Below, piece by piece: positions 51,079-60,236 of a stretch of 64,000 bases of DNA. The notes under the pieces are model-generated. The model had not been told where the DNA came from and made no database searches. It was given only the letters and a program-made list of their open reading frames with translations. The stretch spans positions 146,048 to 210,047 of the forward strand of contig NZ_JABFAO010000001.1 of NCBI RefSeq assembly GCF_017168235.1, written 5' to 3'. The stretch's first letter is position 1, and the number at the start of each line of letters is the position of its first letter. Source of the DNA: Rhodococcus sp. KRD197 (GTDB lineage Bacteria; Actinomycetota; Actinomycetes; Mycobacteriales; Mycobacteriaceae). Position numbers and translations under genes: made by a program.

Positions 51079-52803
51079 ATGACCACCGTTGAACACCGCC
51101 CGTCCGACACCCTCGCCACACCACTGACACTCGAGTGCGGGCAAACCCTGCCCAACCGGCTCATGAAAGCAGCACTCAGCGAGGGGCTGGGCACCGCCTC
51201 ACACGCCCCCGACGCCCGGCTCGAGCGCCTCTACGCCCAGTGGGGATCGGGCGGCTACGGGCTCGTGGTGACCGGAAACGTCATGGTCGACCGCAGGCAC
51301 ATCGGCGAACCGGGCAACGTGGTCATCGAGGACGACCGGGATCTCGACGCCCTCACCCGCTGGGCCGACGCGTTCAAGACCGGCGCGTCCGCAGCAGATG
51401 CACGCCCGTCGATATGGATGCAGCTCAACCACCCGGGCCGCCAAGCCAATCCCCTCGCGACCCGGGCCAGGCCGGTCGCGCCGTCGGCGATCGCGTCGAA
51501 CGTTCCAGGGCTGCCGGTACCCGAGGCGCTGACGTCAGAACAGATCGAGGACATCGTCGACCGCTTCGCGAGAGCAGCCGTGGTCGCCGAGACCGCGGGC
51601 TTCGACGGCGTCCAGATTCACGGGGCGCACGGTTACCTCGTCTCGCAGTTCCTCTCCCCCAGTGCGAACAAGCGGGATGACGCCTGGGGCGGCGATCTCG
51701 AGGGGCGGATGCGATTCCCCCTCGCCGTGGTCCGCGCCATCCGCGCCGCAGTATCGCCAGGTTTCGCCGTCGGCATCAAACTGAACTCCGCGGACTTCCA
51801 GAAGGGCGGGTTCAGCGAGGAAGAGTCTCGCCTGGTGGTCGAACGTCTCGTGCACGAGCACATCGACCTCATCGAGATCAGTGGCGGCAGTTACGAATCC
51901 CCGGCGATGATGGGGCTCTCGCACAAGGCTGCGCCGGACAGCACCTCCCAGCGTGAAGCGTATTTCCTGGACTATGCGCGCGAGGTTCGGCTCGCCGCAG
52001 GCGCAGTCCCCCTCGCCGTGACCGGCGGCTTTCGGACGCGTTCGGCGATGACCCTCGCTGTCGAATCGAGCGACTGCGACGTCGTCGGACTGGGCCGGCC
52101 GGCTGCCGTCGCCACCGACGCAGGCCACGCGTTGATCCGCGACGAGGTCGACCGGCTGGAATCGCCGCGCATCACCCTCGGACTCCCCAAACGTTATGCA
52201 CCACTGAAAGCTCTGGACGGCGCCCTCGATCTGCAGTGGCACACCGACCAACTACATCTGATCGGCGCCGGCGGAGAGCCCGATCCGCAGCGAGCCGTGT
52301 GGCGAACCGCGGTGACCACGTTGCGCCGCAACGGGTTCGATGCCTTCCGTAGCCGCCGCAGCGGAACTGCGGCCACCGGTGACACCTCTCGAAAGTTCCA
52401 GGTCGAACGCGTCGTCGGAAAATACGTCGCCAACCCGCTCGTACGCGGGCTCACCGGTGCCGGTGTCCAGGTCAAGCTCATGACCGACATCGAGACCGTG
52501 GGACGCAAGTCCGGGCTGACCCGTCGGGTACCGGTATCGGCGAAGTTCGACGAGACCGGCGCGTGGATCATCTCCCAGCACGGAACCCGGTCGGGATGGG
52601 GCGCGAACATCACCGCCGACCCGCGGGTGCGGCTGCGGGTCGGTGACCGGTGGCGCAGTGGGATCGCAGAATTCGTCCACGGCGACGATGTCGCGATCCG
52701 GGCCAGGTCGTTTGCGAACAACGCGGTGCTCGGCCGACTCGTCGGGGCCACCTTCGCCGCCCTGGCGACGACACCGGTGTCCGTGCGGGTGACGTTCGAC
52801 TAA
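51079..52803 (+). CDS. Old yellow enzyme fused to a deazaflavin (F420)-type nitroreductase domain
   Basis: This 574-residue protein has two domains. Residues about 1-390 are an OYE-type FMN barrel: IWMQLNHPGRQ holds the conserved HPGRQ, IHGAHGYLVSQFLSP is the substrate-binding histidine loop, and VTGGFRTRSAMTLAV is a late phosphate-binding segment. Residues about 430-574 resemble the Ddn/PF04075 F420-dependent family (METVGRKSGLTRRVPV-like ETVGRKSGLTRRVP, then WGANITADPRVRLRVGDRW). Each family alone is a common ene- or nitro-reductase, and I know no characterised fusion. The start is ATG 51079. It is divergent from a TetR regulator whose palindrome overlaps its promoter. Confidence 0.85.
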   Translation: MTTVEHRPSDTLATPLTLECGQTLPNRLMKAALSEGLGTASHAPDARLERLYAQWGSGGYGLVVTGNVMVDRRHIGEPGNVVIEDDRDLDALTRWADAFKTGASAADARPSIWMQLNHPGRQANPLATRARPVAPSAIASNVPGLPVPEALTSEQIEDIVDRFARAAVVAETAGFDGVQIHGAHGYLVSQFLSPSANKRDDAWGGDLEGRMRFPLAVVRAIRAAVSPGFAVGIKLNSADFQKGGFSEEESRLVVERLVHEHIDLIEISGGSYESPAMMGLSHKAAPDSTSQREAYFLDYAREVRLAAGAVPLAVTGGFRTRSAMTLAVESSDCDVVGLGRPAAVATDAGHALIRDEVDRLESPRITLGLPKRYAPLKALDGALDLQWHTDQLHLIGAGGEPDPQRAVWRTAVTTLRRNGFDAFRSRRSGTAATGDTSRKFQVERVVGKYVANPLVRGLTGAGVQVKLMTDIETVGRKSGLTRRVPVSAKFDETGAWIISQHGTRSGWGANITADPRVRLRVGDRWRSGIAEFVHGDDVAIRARSFANNAVLGRLVGATFAALATTPVSVRVTFD

Positions 52804-52855
52804 GCGGCCACGCATGTAGCGATCACCGATGCGCGGACGGGCCAGAGAGTCCATC

Positions 52856-53752
52856 ATGGTTGTCATGACTCACACGTCCGATGCTTGGCCTGCTCTGCCC
52901 GTGGATTCATGGATCGACACTCGCGACACCGTCCACCTGTGGACACAGATCGTGGGAAAGACGCGCATGGCCCTGGGGCCGACCACCAACCACTGGTGGG
53001 GAGTGACGCTGTACGTCGACGCGCGGGGGCTCACCACATCCCTGATGCCCGCCGGAACGCCTGGACTCGAGATCCGGTTCGATTTTCTCGACCACGAGTT
53101 GATCTTCCTGGTCACCGACGGTTCGACGCGACGGATGAAACTGCAGCCACGAACGGTCGCCGATTTCTACAGCGAGTACACCCGTCACCTCACCGAACTC
53201 GGGTTCGACATTCCCATCATGGGCACCCCCGTCGAACTCCCCGATGCCACCCCCTTCGCCGAGGACACCGCACACTCGGCCTACGACGCGAAAGCCATGT
53301 CAGCATTCTGGCATTCCCTCGTCAGCGCGTATTCGGTGTTTTCGCAGTTTCGCGCAGACTTCCGCGGCAAGTCCAGCCCGGTCCACTTCTTCTGGGGTGC
53401 TTTCGATCTCGCGGTGACTCGATTCTCGGGCCGACCTGCACCGCAACATCCCGGAGGTGTTCCGAACTGCCCGGATTGGGTGATGCACGAGGCATACAGC
53501 GACGAGGTATCGAGTGCCGGCTACTGGCCGGGCGGCGCGGAAGAAGGCATCTTCTACGCCTACGCCTACCCGCACCCGGAGGGTTACGACACCCATCCAG
53601 GCGTGGACGCACCGGCATTCTGGGACTCGACACTGGGTGAGTACGTACTTCCGTACCATCTGGTGCGTCAGGCACCCGATCCCGAAGCGATGCTCATGCG
53701 GTTCCTGGAGCAAACTCACCGCGCCGCCGAAGAGACAGCGGGGTGGAAATAA
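52856..53752 (+). CDS. DUF5996 family protein
   Basis: This 298-residue cytoplasmic protein has WPALPVDSWIDTRDTVHLWT at the N-terminus, NHWWGVTLYVDARGL, and a central FWGAFDLAVTRFSGR. A late YAYPHPEGYD belongs to the same pattern, recognised as DUF5996. Function is unknown. ATG 52856 follows GAGAG at about eight bases; ATGs at 52829 and 52865 are in frame alternatives. It ends six bases before the convergent VWA gene and may be co-transcribed with the OYE-Ddn gene upstream. Confidence 0.8.
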   Translation: MVVMTHTSDAWPALPVDSWIDTRDTVHLWTQIVGKTRMALGPTTNHWWGVTLYVDARGLTTSLMPAGTPGLEIRFDFLDHELIFLVTDGSTRRMKLQPRTVADFYSEYTRHLTELGFDIPIMGTPVELPDATPFAEDTAHSAYDAKAMSAFWHSLVSAYSVFSQFRADFRGKSSPVHFFWGAFDLAVTRFSGRPAPQHPGGVPNCPDWVMHEAYSDEVSSAGYWPGGAEEGIFYAYAYPHPEGYDTHPGVDAPAFWDSTLGEYVLPYHLVRQAPDPEAMLMRFLEQTHRAAEETAGWK

Positions 53753-53758
53753 CGTCCG

Positions 53759-55255
53759 TCAGCGCAGGGCGTTGCCCAGTTCGGGCGCCTGTTCTATCAG
53801 CTGACGGGCGTCACGGGCGGTGACGACGCCGTTGCACACCTTCGCGTAGTCGCCCATCGCGCACGAAGCCTGTGTCCAGTACCGCTCCTGCTCCGGCGTC
53901 ACCCAGGCCAGGCGGTGGACCTTACGGGCCAGTTCCTCGAGCTTGTCCACCCGCGGCGGCAGCCCGTTGCATCGACCGTCACCGACGATGAGCACCGACG
54001 TCCGCGCGGTCACCTTCGATCCGTGTGTGGTGAGCAGCTCTTCGAGGGTTCGGCCGTAGTCGCTGCTCGCGGTGAGATCGAGTTCGGGGGCCGCGAGCAC
54101 GGATGCGAGCGCGTCGTCCCCGGTGCTACGGGCCAGCAGGTCGGTCACGTCGACGGGACGGTCCACGAAGGCCAGCACCGTGCACCTGTTGGTGCGGTGC
54201 CGCATCGCCTGCGCGAGACGCAGGGTGAAGGCAGTGATCGGCCGTACCGACAGCGACACATCCGCCAGGATGAGCAGTCGCACCCGCTCCGGCACGGGCT
54301 TGTCCACCATCAGATGGAACGGCACACCGTCGGTACCCATACTGGCCCGCACCGTGCGGCGCATGTTCAGTCGACCGTTGGTAGCCTCGCGCGGACGAGG
54401 GCGCGGTGTACCGCGCATGCGGCGCAACACTTCCCGGCACGCGTTGTTGACCTCCGCCCGAGAGGGAATCTCGGCGGCGGGCGCCATCGACGGCGTCGCC
54501 ACCTCTCGTCCGCTGCCGGCGACAGCTGCGACGAAAGCCTCCACCGCGTCGACCAGTCTCTCGAGCTGCGCTGCGGTGAGTTGTTCACCGCTGCTCTGGC
54601 CACCGTAGAACGCGTTGGGGTCGTAGGCGTCCAGCCAACCCAGAATCCCCTCGGGATCGTCCCATCGGAGCGTGCCCTGCGAGACCATCGCCTGGGCCGA
54701 CGAGAGGTCACCGACCACCGCGGAGTCGGCATGGTCGACATCGACGGTGAAGGACACTCCGCGGCGGCCACTGTCGCTTTCGGTATCGACTGCCAAATTG
54801 GAGTCGCTTCCGGTGATGGAGAGATCGTCGTCGTCCTTGTGCGGGTTGAACCCTGCGTCCGCCTCCGGCGTGTCGAAGAACTCGCCGACCTCGGCTGCAC
54901 GCTCGTTGTAGTCGGCGTAGCGCCCGGTCTCGTGATCGTCGTTCGAGATCTCGAGGTCCGTCGGCGCACCCGCCGGTGGTTCCGACCGGCTGGGCCGAAA
55001 ATCGTCGAGTACCGTCACCGCTCGCGGACGAAACAGGGCCTCGAAGGCGGCGTCGAAGCCGTCCTGCTCGTGGGTGTATTTCGCGCACGTCGCCCGCAGG
55101 GCCGCTTCCAGCACGTCGATATCGCCCGCACCGAGCAGACCGAGGACGCGTCGCACCTCGATCACCTCGGCCGGCGAGGCAGCGACGCCGTATCGACGCA
55201 GCAGACGGCCGAAGACCGCCGAGATCAGGTCGAGTACGTATGCCGGAGTTCTCAT
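53759..55255 (-). CDS. VWA domain (CoxE-like) protein, methanol dehydrogenase cluster
   Basis: This 498-residue protein has a C-terminal von Willebrand A-type domain of the CoxE kind: LLILADVSLSVRPITAFTLR contains the MIDAS-like DxSxS, and VLIVGDGRCNGLPPRVD is late in the domain. The middle is acidic and low-complexity (HKDDDDLSITGSDS). CoxE-type proteins work with MoxR ATPases to activate or metallate partner enzymes. The ATG shares one base with the MoxR stop. The partner here is presumably the methanol dehydrogenase encoded first in the operon. Confidence 0.87.
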   Translation of the reverse strand: MRTPAYVLDLISAVFGRLLRRYGVAASPAEVIEVRRVLGLLGAGDIDVLEAALRATCAKYTHEQDGFDAAFEALFRPRAVTVLDDFRPSRSEPPAGAPTDLEISNDDHETGRYADYNERAAEVGEFFDTPEADAGFNPHKDDDDLSITGSDSNLAVDTESDSGRRGVSFTVDVDHADSAVVGDLSSAQAMVSQGTLRWDDPEGILGWLDAYDPNAFYGGQSSGEQLTAAQLERLVDAVEAFVAAVAGSGREVATPSMAPAAEIPSRAEVNNACREVLRRMRGTPRPRPREATNGRLNMRRTVRASMGTDGVPFHLMVDKPVPERVRLLILADVSLSVRPITAFTLRLAQAMRHRTNRCTVLAFVDRPVDVTDLLARSTGDDALASVLAAPELDLTASSDYGRTLEELLTTHGSKVTARTSVLIVGDGRCNGLPPRVDKLEELARKVHRLAWVTPEQERYWTQASCAMGDYAKVCNGVVTARDARQLIEQAPELGNALR

Positions 55256-56301
55256 TACTTACCGATCCCCCCACGATCCTTGCCACCGCGACCCCGGAAT
55301 GCCGCCGTGGTGGTATTCGGAGGACGCGAGGCGACGCTCGGACGGGGCTGCTCCCGCGACGGTTCCACCGGGAGGTCGGCACGGCCGCGCACGAGGTCGA
55401 CATCGCTGCCGTACTTGAGCAGAGCTGCCATCAGGATCTCGCGGGTGCGTTCGGTGTCATGGTCTTTCAAGAGCATGGCGGCTCGCGCGGCGTCGATGAC
55501 CTCGGAAACCGAGGGGCTCTTTCGCAGTGGCAGCTCGCGTAGCGATCGAGCCAAGTCGACCACGTCGGCTACGGTGTTCTCCTCGACTTCGGGGGCGCGG
55601 GAGGACACGATTTCCCGCTCCTGCTCCATCGTCGGGAATCCTACGGAGAAGTGCAGACAGCGACGCTTGAGCGCCGCGGACAACTCACGAGTGTCGTTGG
55701 AGGTCAGGATGACCCACGGGTTGGATCGGGCGGTGAAGGTGCCCACCTCGGGGATGGTGATCTGCTTCTCCGCGAGAATCTCGAGCAGCAGCGCTTCCAT
55801 CGATTCCTCGGTTCGATCGACTTCGTCGATGAGCAGCACGACGGGCTCCTCCGACAGGATGGCGTCGAGCAGTGGCCGTACCGAGAGGAACTTCTCGGAG
55901 TACAACCCGAAGTCCTTGCCTGCGAGTATCGCCGACGCCTCCTCGGTGCTCTCGGCATCTGCCAGTTCGACGCCGATGCGTTCGCGCAACATCTGCACGT
56001 GCAGTAGCTGTTTGGCGTAGTCCCATTCGTAGAGGGCACGGTTGTCGTCCAGGCCCTCGTAGCATTGCAGCCGGACCAGCCGGCGCCCGCCTGCGATGGC
56101 GAGCGCCTTGGCCAGTTCGGTCTTGCCGACACCGGCCGGACCTTCGAGCAGCAGAGGCCGATCCAATGCGAGCGCGAGATGAACCACGACGGCGAGATCG
56201 TCGCCCGCTATGTAGCCCGTCTCGCGCAAGCCGTCGCGGACGGTGATCGCGCTGTCGGAAAAGATCGAATCACTGTTGGTCTCGAAGCCGGCCGATGTCA
56301 T
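55255..56301 (-). CDS. MoxR family AAA ATPase
   Basis: This 348-residue AAA+ ATPase has Walker A LLLEGPAGVGKTELAKAL, Walker B VVLLIDEVDRTEE and sensor 1 VILTSNDTREL, followed by an arginine-finger region ALKRRCLHFSVGFP. MoxR ATPases help assemble or activate metal or cofactor enzymes together with a VWA protein. It lies between the methanol dehydrogenase (33 bases upstream) and the VWA gene (one-base overlap). The C-terminal Gly/Arg-rich tail after RGRADLP is disordered in appearance. Confidence 0.92.
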   Translation of the reverse strand: MTSAGFETNSDSIFSDSAITVRDGLRETGYIAGDDLAVVVHLALALDRPLLLEGPAGVGKTELAKALAIAGGRRLVRLQCYEGLDDNRALYEWDYAKQLLHVQMLRERIGVELADAESTEEASAILAGKDFGLYSEKFLSVRPLLDAILSEEPVVLLIDEVDRTEESMEALLLEILAEKQITIPEVGTFTARSNPWVILTSNDTRELSAALKRRCLHFSVGFPTMEQEREIVSSRAPEVEENTVADVVDLARSLRELPLRKSPSVSEVIDAARAAMLLKDHDTERTREILMAALLKYGSDVDLVRGRADLPVEPSREQPRPSVASRPPNTTTAAFRGRGGKDRGGIGK

Positions 56302-56333
56302 GTCTGTGAAGCTCCCTGTCCGTTACTTGCGGG

Positions 56334-57605
56334 TCAGTAGGATTCGTTGATCGCGTGCGAAACCACGGGGATCATCGAGTCGACGGTTACTTCGCGGGGG
56401 TTGCCCGGTGTGCACCAGTCACCCTGGATGTGCTCCGAGATCCGCAGCACGGTCTTGTCGTCACCGGTGATGACGTCGCCGCGACCGGTGTACTTGCCGG
56501 TGTTCATCCGGTTCTTGTCGTACGAGTTGGTGGTCACCTGGCCGAAGTTGTCGGGGATTCCGACGTCCTTGGCCAACCGGATCGCAGCTTCCACCGCCGC
56601 GTCGGCGGCCTGCACGGTGGAGAGGTTCCTCGTGTCGACGCCGAGCGCTCCGGCAAGTTGTGCGTAGCGCTGGTAGCGGGAGGGAAGGTTGTACTCCCAC
56701 ACACGCGGCAGTGCGATCGCGTTGTTGAGGCCGTGGTGCGAGTCGAAAAAGGCACTGACCGCGTGCGAAATCGAGTGCACGATGCCGAGTCCGCCCGAGT
56801 TGAATGCCTGACCGGCGATGTACTGCGCGTTCATCATTCCCTCGCGGGCCTTGAGGTTGCGCGGCTCGTAGACCGCTTCCCGCAGGTTCTGCGCGACGAG
56901 TTCCACCGAGTACAGGGCGTTGCCCAGCGAAGGCGCGAAGTCGAGGCGGGAGACGAACGGCTCACTGCCGTGCGCCAACACGTCGAATCCGCAGTACGCG
57001 GTGAAGTGCTGAGGGCAGGTGTAGTAGAGCAGCGGGTCGTCGATGGCGACGGTGACGATGGACGCTTCGTCGAAGGCGACCCACTTGTGCGGGTTGTCCA
57101 TATCGGAGGTGTCGGTGATGACGTATGCCCACGAGGTTTCCGAACCCGTTCCCGCCGTTGTCGATACGGCGATGTGAGGCGGGTTCTCCTTGTTCGTGGA
57201 CTTGGCGAATCCCTCGAACTCGTTGATGTTGCGGCCGTCGTGGGCGATGACGATGCGCGCACCCTTTGCCGCGTCGTGGCTCGAGCCGCCACCAACGGAG
57301 ATGATGCTGTCGCACTTCTCCTTCTGGTAGAGGGCCGCGGCCTCCATGACGTTGTAGTCCTTGGGGTTCGACTCGACCTTGTCGAACAGAACCACCTCGA
57401 CGCCCTGGTACTCGATCTTGCCGATCAGTTCCTCGATGATGCCGGATCCGCGCAGGCCGGTGGTGACGAGCAGCGAGCGCTTGAAGCCGAGGTTCTTCGC
57501 CTCGACTCCGATGATGTCGTGCGCGCCGACTCCGAGGAGGGCGCGAGGGAAGGGGTGGAATTCCTTGATCGGGAAGTCCCAGATCTGATTGAGCTCGATA
57601 GCCAT
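56334..57605 (-). CDS. NDMA-dependent methanol dehydrogenase-like iron/zinc alcohol dehydrogenase
   Basis: This 423-residue group III (iron-type) alcohol dehydrogenase has ISVGGGSSHDAAKGAR as the nucleotide loop, STTAGTGSETS, and metal ligands in AYCGFDVLAHGSEPF and in GGLGIVHSISHAVSAFFDSHHG. The match to the actinobacterial NDMA-dependent methanol/formaldehyde-type nicotinoproteins (MNO/Mdo, ThcE) is close in memory. Those enzymes keep NAD tightly bound and use an external electron acceptor, perhaps mycofactocin. It is followed by MoxR and VWA genes, as expected for an enzyme needing activation. No mycofactocin genes are in the window. Confidence 0.9.
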   Translation of the reverse strand: MAIELNQIWDFPIKEFHPFPRALLGVGAHDIIGVEAKNLGFKRSLLVTTGLRGSGIIEELIGKIEYQGVEVVLFDKVESNPKDYNVMEAAALYQKEKCDSIISVGGGSSHDAAKGARIVIAHDGRNINEFEGFAKSTNKENPPHIAVSTTAGTGSETSWAYVITDTSDMDNPHKWVAFDEASIVTVAIDDPLLYYTCPQHFTAYCGFDVLAHGSEPFVSRLDFAPSLGNALYSVELVAQNLREAVYEPRNLKAREGMMNAQYIAGQAFNSGGLGIVHSISHAVSAFFDSHHGLNNAIALPRVWEYNLPSRYQRYAQLAGALGVDTRNLSTVQAADAAVEAAIRLAKDVGIPDNFGQVTTNSYDKNRMNTGKYTGRGDVITGDDKTVLRISEHIQGDWCTPGNPREVTVDSMIPVVSHAINESY

Positions 57606-57763
57606 CGAATCCTCCTGGTGAGTGCTGTGTGACTCTGCTCACTCTGACGCTTCGATGTGGCGCACGACAAGACAATCTGCTGGGAACCGCCCGTCCGCGG
57701 GTCCGAACTACCCGATCGGATAGGACGGGGTACTGGCCGGACCACTCCCAGGACCTGACCGCA

Positions 57764-58585
57764 TCACCGAGACTGCGCGGACGCCCCCCGGGCCAGGATC
57801 CTCTCCGCCTGCCGGAGCACCGGCGCGTCGACCATCTTGCCCTCGAATTCGAATACTCCCCTGTTCGAGGACACCGCGCCCAGCACCCTGCGCGCCCACG
57901 CGAGGTCCTCCTCCGACGGGGCGTAGGCCTCACGGATCACCGGCACCTGACGCGGATGGATGGCCACCTTGCCGTCGAAACCCACTGCGACGGCGTCGTC
58001 GGTTTCGCTACGCAATCGGTCGACGTTCTCGATGTCGAGTACCACCGAGTCGAGTGCGAGCAGGCCCCTCGCCTTGGTCGCCAACAGCGTCGATGTCCGT
58101 ACATGACGAGCAACATCGCGGTAGCTGCCGTCGGAGAACCTGCTGGAGTTGCCGCCCAGGGCAGCCACCAGATCCTCGGCACCCCACATCGCACCGATCA
58201 CGTTCTCCGCCGAGGCGATCTCGTTCACCATCACCGCACCCAGCGGGGACTCGATCAGTGCCACAACCTCGTAGCTTTCGAGTGCCCGCACCTGCTCGGC
58301 GCTCTCGGTCTTCGCCAGCATCACCCGGCGGTAGTCGGTCCGCGTCAGAACCTCCAGATCGGCCCCGAAATCACCCGTCCCGTGGGCGTTCACCCTGATC
58401 ACGGTGCGATCGGGATCGAGCGAGGACGCAGCCAGCGCCTCGCGTGCTGCAGGTTTGTCCGCTGCGGCAACCGCGTCCTCGAGGTCGATGATCACCACGT
58501 CGGCGGCAGCTGCCGCCTTGCCGTACCGCTCGGGCCGATCAGCCGGACAGAACAACCACGCCGGTCCGGCGGGTTCCCACGTCAC
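57764..58585 (-). CDS. CitE-like HpcH/HpaI lyase, probable HMG-CoA lyase of leucine catabolism
   Basis: This 273-residue TIM-barrel lyase has WLFCPADRPERYGKA, VVIIDLEDAVA, TVIRVNAHGT, ALIESPLGAV and GAEDLVAALG, with a late GKVAIHPRQV. It is a homologue by position and pattern of M. tuberculosis Rv2498c, which has been reported as a stereospecific (R)-HMG-CoA lyase in leucine breakdown. The product would be acetyl-CoA and acetoacetate. GTG 58585 overlaps the MaoC stop as GTGA. It is the last gene of the operon. Citrate lyase activity is unlikely because no other lyase subunits are present. Confidence 0.87.
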   Translation of the reverse strand: MTWEPAGPAWLFCPADRPERYGKAAAAADVVIIDLEDAVAAADKPAAREALAASSLDPDRTVIRVNAHGTGDFGADLEVLTRTDYRRVMLAKTESAEQVRALESYEVVALIESPLGAVMVNEIASAENVIGAMWGAEDLVAALGGNSSRFSDGSYRDVARHVRTSTLLATKARGLLALDSVVLDIENVDRLRSETDDAVAVGFDGKVAIHPRQVPVIREAYAPSEEDLAWARRVLGAVSSNRGVFEFEGKMVDAPVLRQAERILARGASAQSR

Positions 58586-59064
58586 GACGCGCCCTCCTCG
58601 GCAGGTCGCATCTGGACCAGGGTCTTGCGCGTTGCGAGTGCGACGATGTCGCCGTGCTGATTGCGGCCCGTGTGCGTGAACGTCACGACGCCTTCACCGG
58701 GCCGGCTCTTCGATTCACGTTTGTCCGAGATCAGCGTCTCGGCGTACAGCGTGTCCCCGTGGAAGAGCGGCTTGGGAAACGACACTTCCGAGAAGCCGAG
58801 GTTCGCCACGATGGTGCCCTGCGTCAACTGCCCGACCGACAGCCCGACGAGGGTCGAGAGAGTGAACATCGAATTGACCAATCGCTCACCGAATGTCGTG
58901 GTCGAGCTGTAGGCGGCGTCGAGGTGCAGCGCCTGAGTGTTCATCGTCTGGGTGGTGAACAGCGTGTTGTCGGCCTCGGTCACCGTCCGACCCGGCCGAT
59001 GCTCGTAGACAGCGCCGACCTCCATCTCCTCGAACCACAACCCGCGCTGCCGAATACGAGTCAC
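58582..59064 (-). CDS. MaoC family dehydratase
   Basis: This 160-residue hot-dog hydratase has FEEMEVGAVYEHRPGRTVTE at the start and a hydratase-like LFHGDTLYAET in the second half. It has two-domain-like symmetry only in part, so it is a single hot dog. In the leucine pathway it would hydrate 3-methylglutaconyl-CoA to HMG-CoA; that role is inferred from operon order. GTG 59064 overlaps the acyl-CoA dehydrogenase stop (GTGA), and its own stop overlaps the lyase start. Confidence 0.87.
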   Translation of the reverse strand: MTRIRQRGLWFEEMEVGAVYEHRPGRTVTEADNTLFTTQTMNTQALHLDAAYSSTTTFGERLVNSMFTLSTLVGLSVGQLTQGTIVANLGFSEVSFPKPLFHGDTLYAETLISDKRESKSRPGEGVVTFTHTGRNQHGDIVALATRKTLVQMRPAEEGAS

Positions 59065-60227
59065 AGCCCCAACCCCCGTGCGATGAGCATCAGCTGAACC
59101 TCGGTGGTGCCCTCGCCGATCTCGAGGATCTTGCTGTCGCGGTAGTGCCGAGCGACGGTGTACTCGTTCATGAAGCCGTAGCCGCCGTGGATCTGCGTGG
59201 CGTCGCGGGCATTGTCCATCGCCGCTTCGGAGCCGACGAGTTTGGCGATGGAGGCTTCCTTCTTGAAGTTCTTGCCGGACAGCATCAGTGCGGCGGCGTC
59301 GTAGTAGGCCGCGCGCGCGGCATGTGCGCGGGCTTCCATGCGCGCGATCTTGAAGGAGATCGCCTGGTTTCGGCCGATGGGCGTGCCGAACGCTTCACGC
59401 TCGCGGGCATATTTGATGCTTTCGTCCACACATCCCTGCGCGACGCCCACCGACAGGGCGGCGATCGCGATGCGTCCCTCGTCGAGGATGTGCAGGAAGT
59501 TCGCGTACCCACGGCCCTCGTCGCCGAGGAGATTCTCCTGCGGGACCCGAACGTCGGTGAAGCTCAGCGGATGCGTGTCCGAGGCGTTCCAGCCGACCTT
59601 GTCGTAGGCTGGCCCGGCCACGAAACCGGGTGTGTCCGCGGGCACCAGGATCGAGGAGATGTGCTTCTTGCCGGTCGCCTCGTCGACTCCGGTGACGGCG
59701 GTGACCGTCACCAGGGAGGTGATATCGGTGCCGGAGTTGGTGATGAACTGTTTGCTGCCGTTGATGATCCAGTCGTCGCCGTCCCGCTTGGCGGTGGTCT
59801 TGGTGCCTCCCGCGTCGCTGCCAGCACCGGGCTCGGTCAGCCCGAACGCCGCGAGGTTCTTTCCGCTCGCGAGCTGCGGCAGCCACGCCTGCTTCTGCTT
59901 TTCGGTGCCGAAGCGGTACACCGGCATCGCGCCGAGTGAGACGCCCGCTTCCAGTGTGATGGCGACGCTCTGGTCGACCTTGCCGAGTTCCTCGAGCGCG
60001 AGGCAGAGCGCGAAGTAGTCCCCGCCCATGCCGCCGTATTCCTCGGGGAACGGCAGCCCGAACAGTCCCATATCGGCCATTCCGGCGACGACCTCGTACG
60101 GAAACGAATGTTCGGCATCGTGTTTGGCCGATACCGGGGCCACCACGGTGCGGGCGAAGTCCGCGACAGTCTTCCGCAGCTGTTCGTACTCGTCCGGGAG
60201 CATTCCGGTGGAGAGATAAGAGTTCAT
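59061..60227 (-). CDS. Acyl-CoA dehydrogenase (FadE19-like, isovaleryl-CoA type)
   Basis: This 388-residue flavoenzyme has the FAD-binding LAAFGLTEPGAGSDAGGTKT and WIINGSKQFITNSG, and the helical C-terminal domain with DATQIHGGYGFMNEY and ILEIGEGTTEVQLMLIARGL. It fits isovaleryl-CoA or similar short branched acyl-CoA oxidation. It lies nine bases beyond accA1 and overlaps the MaoC gene, in the same order as fadE19 in M. tuberculosis. Electrons go to electron-transfer flavoprotein, not encoded here. Confidence 0.92.
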   Translation of the reverse strand: MNSYLSTGMLPDEYEQLRKTVADFARTVVAPVSAKHDAEHSFPYEVVAGMADMGLFGLPFPEEYGGMGGDYFALCLALEELGKVDQSVAITLEAGVSLGAMPVYRFGTEKQKQAWLPQLASGKNLAAFGLTEPGAGSDAGGTKTTAKRDGDDWIINGSKQFITNSGTDITSLVTVTAVTGVDEATGKKHISSILVPADTPGFVAGPAYDKVGWNASDTHPLSFTDVRVPQENLLGDEGRGYANFLHILDEGRIAIAALSVGVAQGCVDESIKYAREREAFGTPIGRNQAISFKIARMEARAHAARAAYYDAAALMLSGKNFKKEASIAKLVGSEAAMDNARDATQIHGGYGFMNEYTVARHYRDSKILEIGEGTTEVQLMLIARGLGL

Positions 60228-60236
60228 GATGTGTCC

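Noticed and set aside
53915-56020. Open frame of about 700 codons antisense to the VWA and MoxR genes
   Set aside because: Low-complexity Arg/Ser-rich translation crossing two well-supported genes; a shadow frame.
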